Origin: Galbula dea
Taxonomy: Eukaryota; Chordata; Aves; Piciformes; Galbulidae
Direction: 5' to 3'
DNA: 64,000 bases
Assembly (NCBI GenBank): GCA_013399015.1
Contig: VWZX01009070.1
Location: 186,001 to 250,000, forward strand
Part shown: one piece after another, positions 50,168 to 61,739 of the stretch
How positions within the stretch are numbered: position 1 is the stretch's first letter
Layout: each line of letters begins with the position of its first letter
Translations under genes and position numbers: made by a program
Notes under the pieces: generated by a model
The model's input: only the letters and a program-made list of their open reading frames with translations
Told to the model about the DNA's origin: nothing
Database searches by the model: none

Positions 50168-51593
50168 AAACTAATAAGCTGAGTTTCAGCTGCTGGAGAA
50201 ATAACTCATTATGTAGGGTGTCATACTGGTTGCTTTAAAACTGCTTATTTGTTTTGCTGTAGTAGGACCTGGGAAAAAAACATTATTCTACTAAATGAAG
50301 GCTCATTACATGTTTATTGCATATTTTTTAATCTGACTATACCCTATACTCAGTCAGAACTTCATTTTCTGAAAGTTTTCTTCCTTCTCATCCACCCTGT
50401 CCATCTACTTCTTTCCTTCTTACATAAAACAAATTGAAAATTGCCAACCACAATAGTAAGTTTCCTTTTTGTCTGCACTAAGGACAAAACCGATTTTTTT
50501 ACATTTAGAAATGCCAGCAAAGACTATAACTGCAAAACATGTTTATCCCAGATCCTACCCTTCCCTCACAACGAAAAGCAAAAATGTGCCATAACCAGCT
50601 GTCTTGGTATTCCACCATTTCCAAGAGCACACCTAGTATAAATCCATCAGGTTATCCTTGGACATGCAACTAACTGGTTTGGAGATATAGCAAATCTTAT
50701 GACACGCAACTGGAAGTGTATTCCAGTGGACAGGAACTCTGGGGGCACCTAGCCTGCATACTTCATTCAGGGTCAGATATGTTATTGGGTCATCTTGAAA
50801 TTGCTGGTCTCATGACTTGCTAGACTGGTACTGGTAGCAGACAAAGTTCTCCAACTATGACTCCAAGCAAAAATGAAGTATTTGAGGATACAAGGGGAAA
50901 AATGAAATTATAATTCATGTACAGCTGCATCTTTACAGTATTATCTTTGTTGTAACCTTCTAAGATTGCAGTTCTCCTCAATACTACTTCCCCCTTCCCA
51001 TTCCCATTTTCTGGTGTATCCATGCCAACCTTTCTCTTAGTAACCCTAGAAAACTCATTTGCATGGAAACACATTTGCAATGTTTTAATTTTAATAACAT
51101 TTTCAAAATCACTTAAAACCAATATTTTTTCAATTAATTTCTACTACAGTCTCTTCATGCTGTGCCTGATCTGTTAAACAGTCTCTCAGGACATGGAAGG
51201 CCTGGGTTATTTTGCTCTCCATATCTTAACATCCCTGAATTTGTAAATCTGTAACAAATCTTCTCAGGTGGATATTTTATTATACAATTTATAAAATAAG
51301 TTTGATGCTCTAGTTTTTAGATTATTTGACTAAATGATGGCATCACTTGATATGTTGTTGCAGTTTTAAATTAACATGCTATTTTTCACTCCATAGTTAG
51401 TTTAGAATCACCAGCTTAATCTAACAAATGACTTATGTTAAAGTTTTTCATCAGCCGTTTAGGAGAAATATAAGCACCTGTCAAGCATATAAGTAAGAAA
51501 TTAATTTTTGGTGTGATCTGTATTAAGGACTAAAGTCAGTTATTCTTTTATGAATCAAACATTTGTGGTTAAATATGAGAAAATAATGCATAC

Positions 51594-51985
51594 CTAAGAC
51601 TCTGAAGCTATGACCTTCCTCAGTTTTAAAACCTTTGCCCCCCCGCCCCACTCAGTGCAGTGAGCAGAGCTCAGTAGGTTCCTTAGTGTTTTTGTCAATG
51701 GGAGAGTTGAGACTAATGGACTCATCCAGAAGATGATCTCCTCACAATGCTGGCTGAGGCTAGCCAGAGGAAGGAATGGGCACAAGTACCACCACATCAT
51801 CAATGGGTCAGGATGGGGTTCTGCTGAGCTGAAATGGAGTCCTGGTCTTGGGCAGTGTTCCAGGTGAGGCTCATCATGGAGAGTGAGGTTGAGCGATGTC
51901 CTTGGTGCCCTGACAATTAGGTGAGATAACTCTTCCCTTTGGATCCTAACATAAGCATCTAAGTTAGATCTACCCCTCATCTTGC
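51594..51985 (-). mobile_element. Possible ERV/LTR-derived block, unassigned
   Basis: A GC-richer block in AT-rich surroundings. A minus frame of 128 codons spans 51594-51980, the longest uninterrupted one outside CR1, but the peptide (P-R-T-S-L-N-L-T-L-H-D-E-P-H-L-E-H-C near its start) matches no domain I know. The minus-strand text ('ccccatcctgacccattgat', then 'ctagcctcagccagcattgt' and 'gaggagatcatcttctggat') resembles the R-U5 of some bird LTRs. An unknown coding exon is less likely but cannot be excluded. Confidence 0.35.
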
Positions 51986-54900
51986 TCTTGCTGCTTTTTC
52001 ATCTACCTCACCTATTCTCATCTGTATTATGGTATGCAATAAGGCATAATAAATACTGCACGTAATTAGAATTCCACATGGTAACAGATATTTCTTCCAG
52101 ATAAATGGCACTATTTGCAAAGTTATCTAAAAGCAACCTAACATTATTTTGTATCTGTTTTGACCAACAACAATAAACTGTTTTTGTTCTCTCATAATAG
52201 GTTCCTTTGAGCATCATTAGGGCTTTGTTTTGTCATCTAACTTCAAAGGCAGAAGTGCATGTACATTCTCAATGTTTTTAAAGGTCCATTGCTAGCATTT
52301 ACAGAAAAATACTGCTGTTTGTTGGTTTGGGTTTTTTCTTCTTTTTGGGAGACCTTGTACATCTTTGAGAAGGTTACATTCAGCCTTATTATTATCTCTA
52401 ACACAAACAGAGTCTTTGGTTCAGGGCTTCATCAAAAAGTATTTACTATTGTAATCCTATGTCAATGAGACTTTATCAATCCTTGTAAGAATTCTGTTTA
52501 TATACAGATGCTGCTGTTTTAAATTAGACTTGCACAAGATAAAAGCAAAAAAAAGATTAAATCTCAATAACATAGTTTTGTCTGATATTGATGAATACTT
52601 ATCAAACTTTATACTAAGGAAAAACTTTTCTGCAAAAACATAAAATTCTAAGCCCTATCCTTCTAATCTATAAAGTGAAAACAAACACAAAAACAAAATA
52701 ATTTGAAATACATATGAATTCAATTTTCTATTTCAATACATAAACACATTCAAATATGATTGACCACCATAGCAAAAAAGTCCCAAATATGTTGTTACAG
52801 TAATTAGCACTGAAACTGATGATTTTGATTTTTTTGCCTAATGCCATTTTCAATCAATTTTTTAATTGTATGTCTTAATTTTTCTTTTATTTTTGTAAGT
52901 AAAAGAAACTTTTGACTTTTCAGATTAATTCATGTTTGTAAAGAAATAATCAGTAAATGATCTAATATATGCTGTGGAGTTTCATTTCAAGCAGACTTAC
53001 TTTTTTTCCCTTTGCCATGAATGGGGAAAAAAGCCCAAACAAATATAACATAACGTAAGACATAACTTAAAAAAATTAAAATATTTGGAGAAAAATAGTG
53101 AAGAAAAAAATACAGCCTGTGTAGATATGTTCTTCCCTCTTACAAAGCACATAGATTTTTAAGTTCTATGTTTTTTTTCCTACCAAGTCATATGGAAAAT
53201 AAGCCTACTCAGAAACCAAGGGAAGAGTATGGCCTTACTTTTTCCCTACATTGTTTGTCAGTAGTATCAGGTTAATTATAGTTCTTCTTGATGTGATGGG
53301 AAAGGATATAAGAGATTATTTAGTGGGTTGATTTTCAGTGAAAAGAAAAATTATCACAAAATTCTTCCCTTAATTTTTATAATTACTGTTTATCCTGTAA
53401 CAGCCACTCTACAGCTACTACAAGAGTAGTATTTCAGTGTCTTTCATACATCATTCTTCACTATCTGACAGAACTGCTTTCACAGCAAGGCAAGCTTGGC
53501 TGAACTATAATTCATTTCATAAAACCAAGAGATTGAAAATTAATCACAAAACTGATAGTTTTCTCTCTTTGTGAGGGAGACATCTTAGACTCAGCATGTT
53601 AATGTGCCTTCCCCTCCCCAAAGGAGTGTTTCTCAAACATTTCGAATAAATTTCACCTTCTTTATGAAACACTAAAAAAACACATAATGAGGAAAAAAAC
53701 CTTTTCATTTTGAAAGCCTTTCTAATGATGAACTGAAGAGAACTTGTTAAGTGAATACGAACAATCAAGAAGGCACAGAGTGCATGAGAAATGTACTCAT
53801 AAAGCTCAGGGAAGAAAAGAGCACTGAATGACTCTGGCAAAGGAAGTTGAATTCATCTCAGCACGAAGACCAGAAGGAGTCCTTTATTTTAGATAATGTC
53901 TATCAGTTAAGTGGATCAACTGGTTGTGTAAATGACCTTCCCTGAGTTAATAAAAAAAGTGTGAATGTCTTCCTGAGCTAACTATACTGGAATGGGGAAA
54001 ATGTATATGTGGTTCAGCCTAACAAAGACTATCAAATCAGCAAAACCAAAATGGACTTTGAAATAAAGCAAATGTCTTGAGCTGGCTTCTACGCACAAAT
54101 TCCTTTCTTATAGCTGGGGATACCCACTATGATGAAGGTGAACACAGAAAGGCATTTCATTTTCATTATTTCAAATATGTTTCAAAAATCACTCATGTAT
54201 TCATTAAAGTTTATCCACTATTTATCTTGAGAAAAATGTTGGCTAACCCAGGTGTCATCAGGACATTTTTTATTTTCCTCAGATAATAAGGCAAATAAAC
54301 TTACTTTTCATCATGCAAGATATGGAGAAAATCATTCTACAGTCTGGCATTTCTGCATATTTTTAACATTTTGCTTTGTTCTGGAGGTGGAGATGCTAGC
54401 CTTTTTTTCACTGAAGTATCACGTTAGACACTCTTTGAGGCCAAAGGAAAGAATAAGAACATAAAACCACAAGTAATGTCCTCACCCCAACAGAGAATGA
54501 GTCAAAGCTGAGCAGTACAGGTTAAACAAGTTTATTGATTTGTATCTGAAAACAGTGCAATGAAGTATGTGTGGCAGCAACTTAATACCATATCTAATGA
54601 ATTTGTTCTCTCTCCTATTCTTTGGATTGATGCATGATCATGTAAAGATCTCCAGTACTGTGCAATTATAGCCAAAAAGTATCTGAAGCACCCTGAGTTG
54701 TCAATTATGGCACAGGATCTATGAGAGACCTTCATCTTTCTGAAGCATAAATTGGAAGACAGTTAAAATAGCAAGAACAACTTTTTGAATGTTACTAAAT
54801 TCTTTTTGTTGACTGAATGAATGCTATGCATATAGAAACATCTATATGTAGAGTCTCTAGTCAAAGTGTTAGTACCTAAGACATCCTAAAAAGTTAGCAT

Positions 54901-57900
54901 ATAGATACAGCAGAGACCTGCATGGACCTTGGTCTTCGTAGAACAACATTAAGTGGATACTTTATATACTCTTGGACGTCTCAAATGACACAAGAAGCGT
55001 GTGTATTTAAGCCATACACATGAGTAGTCTTTCTACATGATGTGAAGGAATTTAAGATTTTAATACCTAAATTTAGATATGTAAAAGCTGATGTGTATGT
55101 GTGAAATTTTTTTAACTTCTTATTATAATCAACAGAGATCTAATCAATATTGTCACTAAAAATTAGAAATCAATTTAAGTCAGCATAATATTGACATTTA
55201 GGAGAAAGATTCTGTTTCCTCGAAGACAGATGTCTGTTGAAACTTGAAATCTTGAGGTGTCTTCACTATGGATGCTGAACAGACTTCTGTGCATTCTTTT
55301 AGTCAGCTATACTCCCCAAATTAGTCATTCTATTCTCTTATTTTTATGATGTTAAACTTACACGTGTGAAACTCACTTGTGCCTCTAGTAGAAGCATCAA
55401 TTGCAATGAGCTTACCTAGGTTTCCATGCAGTTGTTTTTCCCTAATAATTTTTCAAATAGAACTGCATAGGTCCAATCATATACACTCTTAAAATTTAAA
55501 ACAAACCAACCAATCAACAAAGCCCCTCTTACTTTCCCTACTGATTACAGAGAAAGACTAGCTACCTTTTTTCACATTTAGAGCTTAATGACAGCATCTA
55601 AAATTCCTAGAAATGGGATGTTGATCTGAGTACATGTAATAGGAGGTATAATGCACAATATACACTATAGTGTTTCAGGAAAATGTAACAGTTGTTGAGA
55701 CTTGTTAAACATACTTAGTTGCATAAATCACTTCTTTCGTTCAGAAGACACCATTATGTATCCCATTGTTGGTAACAAGTTGATGTACGTAAATAAACCT
55801 TTTTTCAGAGTCCAGAAATACTGTAAATATTAATATGATGATGTTTGCCAACACAGTCTTTAAGTACTCTTCATTTAGAAAACCCTGATACTAGCTTTAA
55901 TATATATTGGAATTTTGGTTTGTTTTGTTGTATTTTTTTATTATATATAATTTTCCAATCTAATTCAATCCAGTTTTATCACTTATCTAAAACCTGCTTT
56001 CAATTTTTAGCTTATCTAGCTGGCATTGTGATATTTATCAATGACAATTTAAAATCAACTATAAATCTGAAGGTTTTGATGGAATGTATATGTTTTGTTA
56101 CAGACTCAGAATTTTTCCTGGTACAGAAAACTTTTAAAGATATTGTATTTATAAATATCTGTGTAAAAGAACATTAACATCTTCACGTTTTTCTTTGATT
56201 AGCATTTCAACCAGAATTCTCTGAAAGTTTGTTGTGTCAAAAACTCTCACATATTTATTAAACTTCACTATGTGGTTTGGATCCTCCTGGATAAATACAG
56301 CTATTATGATTCTCTGTGTTTGATCTCAGTTAAAAATGAAGCTTGATAAACTCCTTGAATGGAAATTAAAGTGAGCATTTAGAACAAAACATTTGCTTTC
56401 TGGCAGATAGTTTTGAGTTTTCTTTGACAAGACAAGCTACTTAATCAACTATGCTTAGTGAGGATAATGAAAACTCAGAGACCTCACTCTGGTGATTAGG
56501 CTGCAGATCCATAATGAAAAGTGGAGATGCTATTTTGTCCAACTTAATGAAATAGATTTTTCTTCCAATGATCAATATTTTGATCTTGTCTTGGTCTTAT
56601 CTTCAGTCAACTGCTCTTTACCTCTGTGGACTTGACTTAATGTAGCAATTATCATTTGGAAATAGAACTAATAATTGAATATCACTGCTTTTCTGCTTTC
56701 ATTCAAGTCCATCATGGCTTATTCTTAGCCATCAGAGTATAATAAATGTGAGTGATGATAACACAGGACACTGTAGATGAGAATAGAAGTCATTAGTCTT
56801 CCACCAGTTCAGCTCTGCTAGAAAAGTGTTTTAAAAGTAATTTCAAAAAACTTCACTTTTTTCCCTCTGCAACTTTGAAATAACTTTAGTTTTCAACTTT
56901 ATTTTCAGGTGGAAAAAATATTCTTGCATTGTCCTTACTTAAGGTTTTTTCTGGGATTTGGGAGTTTATTTTCCATAATTTCTGGATAAATTGTCTCTAT
57001 TAATTTACTGGTATTGGATTTTAATAATATGCACTCAGAACACAGAAAAAATGCAGAGATTGTAAGCTAAAAATAAAAGAGAGTTATTTAAAAGTTATTA
57101 AGTCTCTGGATTTTATATCAAAAATGACAATATACTGTTTGAATTTATACCTGAAGTGGGTTTTGTGGACATTTAAAGATGGAGGAAATATTTTCTACAG
57201 TGTATTTTGGAAGAATATGTTACATTGATATGGTAGCATATTTTTTCACATTTTCTTCTTCTTTTTTTTTTTTTTTTTTTTTTTTTTTTGTGAGGTGACC
57301 AGAATTGCTTTGTTTAGCCCATATTTCTCTCTCAGTCAAATTCCTTCCTGATTCCAGCTCCCTATTTATTGGTCTTTTCTACACACACAGGTGCATTCTT
57401 CCAGCTTCTTATCCATGTGCATACTCCAGTAAAATCTACTTGCCATCTCATTGACTTTCTTATAGCATATATTTTTAATTATTTGCTCATCTAATTCTTG
57501 TTTCACTTAACTTTTCTGTCTTCTTGTTTCAAGATATTTGCCTCAAGATACTCCATTTTTGTCTTTGGCCATAGTTCACCATCACTTTTCAGCACCTTCT
57601 TCTCTCTTCCTTTTTATCTTCTCCTGGATCGTTTTGAAGTTTGAGACACATACTTTCTGTCTTTAGTATTTTGTACCTTCAGCATTATGTTATCTTTTGT
57701 TCTCCACTATGAGAAACCATAAGAAAGTTAATGAAACAGCAAGAGAGCGGTAAGTGCCAAAAGCTGTGGTACCTGAATCTATTCTGGGTCAGAAACAGCA
57801 AAACTTGTCATGAACAAGGAAGTCCTTTCCTTGCTCTCATTCCTGAACTCATCTGGGCTGATATTTTCCAATGATAGATCTAACATGTAGCTTCTTAGGC

Positions 57901-58619
57901 AGAATGGGTAAAATTTGGTAGCTTAAAACATCTTGTGTTATTCTCAAATTGTGTAAATTGTTTGATAAGCACTGTCCATCTTGCCAATAATTTATTTTCA
58001 CATCAGCTGTCAAAATCTCCATAGGAAAGAGAATAGAGAGGAATCTGAAGGATAGCTTGAATAATATATTTCAAAAAGTTAGCATGCCAGTATAAAATGA
58101 TATGGGTTTTCTTCACATAAAAATAATAGGGGGAAAAAAACCCATGATAATAACAAAAAAGATAAAAATGGCTCTTTTTTTTTGCTTTTGTTGTTCTGAA
58201 TAGGTAGTAGCCTAATTACAGACCTATTTACACCTCTATTTTTGATCTTTTAACTGTGTCTATCCTCTTACATAAAACAGAGCACGAAACTGATGACTGT
58301 GCATCTACAATTTTTAGGACTGTTGCCTTATAAGCAAATTTCTCTTGCGTAGAATGCTTCGGAGCTGTTCAGAAAAGATCCAGGGAGTGAGCTATCACCT
58401 GAGCAATGATGTCTGTCAGAAGCCCAAGTTTTGATCTTATTCTCTGGCCCCCATTGATCTATCACTGCATATGTATCTTCCAGAGTCACTTCTTCATGCT
58501 ACCTCTTATGCTGAAAATGTATTCTGTCACCCATTCATAACCATACTATGCTTAAAGATTCATGTAGAGAAGAAGAAAAATCAGCTACCAAAACATGGAA
58601 ATCTGTACAATTTGAGATA
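51986..58619. other. 6.6 kb AT-rich sequence, no gene or repeat family seen
   Basis: Contains a small T/G tract at 52318-52349 and the T28 run at 57262-57289. Open frames such as 53544-53840 minus and 55845-56177 plus are hydrophobic or AT-driven, without recognisable domains. Confidence 0.55.
57262..57289. repeat. Poly(T), 28 bases
   Basis: An uninterrupted run of 28 T preceded by a T/C-rich stretch. On the minus strand it would be a poly(A), but the sequence left of it in the reverse sense shows no retrogene that I recognise. Confidence 0.9.
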
Positions 58620-58935
58620 ATGTGTATTGGGCACCACCCTGGGGATGGGATGAGCTGTGGTTGGACTGGGGTGTGTACCTGTACATAAGCATAACTCAGC
58701 AAGGTCCATGATTGGGCATGGCAAGATTGTGGAGATCTGGAGACTTGCGTGTTGCAGCATTACTGGGACAGGGGCTGACAGTCTTGGGGGACTGAAACAA
58801 GGTCCTCAACTGTAAGCAGGACTGGGAGAGACCCAGGGGTTTGGGTAGGGACAGCCGGACCTAATGGTGCCTCCAGACCCTGATAATACCTTGGTAAAAC
58901 AGGCTTGCAAGTGTAGCATCTCATTTAAGTAAAAG
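58620..58935. other. GC-richer block, identity unknown
   Basis: About 300 bp rich in G on the plus strand ('caccaccctggggatgggat', 'gtgtgtacctgtacataag', 'gggagagacccaggggtttg'), sharply different from its AT-rich flanks. No open frame of note and no family recognised. It could be an old ERV or satellite fragment. Confidence 0.4.
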
Positions 58936-61478
58936 TGCAATTGAAGTTTATTTGTAATTTACAGTAATATCTGATCAGGCTTTCATATCCTCAAGGAAAT
59001 GCAACAAGTGACCTTTTTATGTTTTAAAATGCTGGAACATTTTAAAGCTATTTTAAGAATATTTGTTTTTCCAAGCTACAAAGGTTAAAATAATAATCTA
59101 TTCTAATTTAATGTCCTGTTATGATGGGATTTTATGTTTTATCAAGAATAGCTTTAAAGCTACATTAATCCATTCTCTGTAAACAGCTTTTATAATGCTC
59201 ACTTTCAGGTTTGAGGAGAGAGACTGTATTATCAGGAGGCAGAGAACATTGCCACTCATGAAAAATCCAGTGAAGACTCTGAAATAAATACAAATTATCT
59301 CATATTAAGGGTGACAAAATACTCTTTGTCTGTTAAGTCTCCTCTTTTACCATATGTTGTGTTTTGTTAGAAGGTGTAGCTCAGCAGGAGGGAGAAAGGC
59401 CACCTGCTTGCTCACTTTTGGCTGTCACATACTGGATCATTGCACAATCTTCACTCCTTTGGAGTGAGGTGAGGAGCAGACCTCTCCTGAGAGAAGGAGA
59501 CAGAGTGTGAGGAGTCTAAAGTCTATATACAAGTATATATTCCTGAGAACTGGAAGGAGACACATTATAAAGATGCAGAGGTGGCACACAGAGAGAATAC
59601 AGAGGTCTTTAGGATGCTGTTTAGGACTATTCACAACTCAGCAAAACACTAAACATTGTTATACTGAAAGCAAGAAGGACCCATCTCTGAGGTGAAACAG
59701 TGGGCAATGAGGACTTCTAATACTGCTTTCATTTTGATTCAACTGAGCTGATCTGAGCTTCTGTTCCACAGAATTCATTGCATTGTAATTTGTCTTCTGA
59801 TAAAATGTAACGTCAGCAGTTTGGAGCCCTTTCAGTATTTTTAGTATCATCACTTTAAAGAAAGGTATTGATATTTGCAGCTGAATTTGACAGTCATGAT
59901 CCTTGAATATTCAACTGCACATCCTAAAATAAATGCTATGTAATCTCTTGAAGACATGATTGATTCCATTAAGTAGAATCCAATAAAACATTCTTTGGTT
60001 CCATGCTCAAAAAGCTGAGATTTATTAGTATCCTTATCGACTCAATGAATGCTTTTTATATGTAAAAATTAAATATTGCATCAGTATTTTTCAGGGTGTA
60101 TGGTTTAAATGGCAGATGATAGGACCTTCAGATGAATCTGCCTGAGGATATTACTAGATTAAAAATACTTAAAATTAATATAAAAATTCTAATAATATTT
60201 TCTTCCTTTAAATTAATGGAAAATAAAATATTATTGCAAGCAAGAGAGAGAAAAGAAGAAGAAAGGCAGCATGATTTAGTTAATGTTGTTACTACAGGTT
60301 ATCAAAACAGAATTTCTTACAGGTTCATTTTCTTGAGCAAACCATTTTTCAAATTCCCCCTTTGCTTCATTATATTCTTGTGAAATATTTCTTAAGTTTT
60401 AACAGGAAATAATCAGAAATCGTTTCATTCATTTCCTTTCAGGTAATGGAACAATGAATCCACTGCAGGTTCTATAGACCTCTCAGGAACAATACTAATA
60501 ATTATAAAAAAAGGTTAAGTAGCTGGCAGAACAGGGATGTACAATTAAATGTTACAGATTATGTTTAAAAGAGCATTTGTTCCACATCTAAAGTGAGCCA
60601 AGAGATTAATTAAAAATTCCTTTCTAGATTATCCCCTGTTCTCAGTAAATTAAAAGGAATGACTTATAATTTTTCTCGAGTGACAAGAACTGGACTGAAG
60701 AGACAACTTTTTTGTATTTTTTTGTTTTCCTTCTAATATTCCAGTTTGTGATGACTAGACAGAAGCACAAGTTTTCAAATTACTGGGTTAATACACTCAT
60801 TCTATCAATCTATAGTATATGAATATTTATCTGAGTACAAATATGAGCAAATTCCAGAAAGACTGGCACCATTTTTTCATCTGACCATAAAGGTAGTTGT
60901 AAATCAAACTCGCACTTGAAGTCCATCACCAGGAAATTCCATGTAGATCAAAGAAATCTTCACCAATGCAGGATATAAACTGGTGGTTGTAGCTGTTGCA
61001 CTGTCTTTAATTTATTTATTTGTTCATATGTTGCAAGTCAAAAGGTGAAAGAGCTGATAGAATTTTCTAGCATGTGCCTTGGGTAGCTTTTGTGCTTCAT
61101 TAAATGCATTGCTACCCGAGTTCTGAAAGTATTTGCTTCACACCCTTCCCATGAAAGTGTCTCTGAATTCAGTTTCTTTTTTACATGTAATTCTGTCTTT
61201 GGCGTTTCAGTGGCTGTTTTCCATTAAGGTGTTATTGATTGGTTTGAAGTATTTTTTCCTAGTTGGTTATGAAGTTAATATTAAGTGAGCCATAATGCTC
61301 TCTTCTGTGAGTATTTAATGAAGTTGGCTGAAGGCAAGTTAATGATTGATATTTTAGCCACTGTAAGAGTAAAACTCTACTTCTTGAAGCATGTTATTCA
61401 TTTGCTTTTAATTTTGTGTATATGTTCATGTGTTGTCAACACTCTTTAGGTGACTTGCTTTTTTTGTGCAAAATACCA
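58936..61478. other. AT-rich sequence, no gene seen
   Basis: No recognisable gene or transposon. On the minus strand an AATAAA polyadenylation signal is present near 61010-61022, about 460 bp downstream of the open frame at 61479-61739. It is compatible with a 3' UTR but common by chance in AT-rich DNA. Confidence 0.5.
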
Positions 61479-61739
61479 TCATTCACTCATCTCATGGCTA
61501 GGCTTCGCGAATGAAGATTTGGGAAGGGCTCTACCCACGTTTGTTGCAAGCGTGTTGGTGGCTAAAAAGGCCAATATGAGATAGGCATGAGCGGTTGCAA
61601 AAGGCACAGCAGAAAGACTCCTTAGATGGTGTGTTCTCAAGGCATGATTCTTTCTGCGTTGTCTTTTCTCCTCGAGGGTGATCCTGCGTGCTTTCTCAAA
61701 AGCATCTGCAGCATTATAGATGGTGTGTCTCTTATAACT
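61479..61739 (-). other. Open minus-strand frame in a CpG-bearing block; candidate last exon or conserved element
   Basis: A minus frame stays open for 86 codons and ends with TGA at 61481-61479. It has no useful ATG, and at its upstream edge the sequence reads 'gctgtag' followed by AG, compatible with a splice acceptor. The peptide has a basic stretch (A-R-R-I-T-L-E-E-K-R-Q-R-R-K) followed by a hydrophobic one (A-Y-L-I-L-A-F-L-A). Base composition is balanced, and at least eight CpG sites fall within about 190 bp, unlike the flanks. I do not recognise the protein. The plus strand also holds a 57-codon frame from about 61627 to 61797, so openness alone is weak evidence. A conserved non-coding element or a small RNA gene are alternatives. 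Confidence 0.25.

Larger units (their letters stand above)
43794..51593. other. 7.8 kb AT-rich sequence, no gene or CR1/LTR seen
   Basis: Only simple repeats are visible: (AC)n at 44828-44842, an AT-rich tract at 45866-45948 and G/T tracts at 47679-47754 and 50061-50167. Open frames of 70-120 codons at 46911-47273, 47518-47811 and 50820-51122 have no recognisable domain, and one runs through a G/T tract. Confidence 0.55.

Noticed and set aside
57262..57289. T28 as the reverse-complement poly(A) tail of a retrogene
   Set aside because: No retrogene sequence was recognised beside it; a simple homopolymer expansion is enough.
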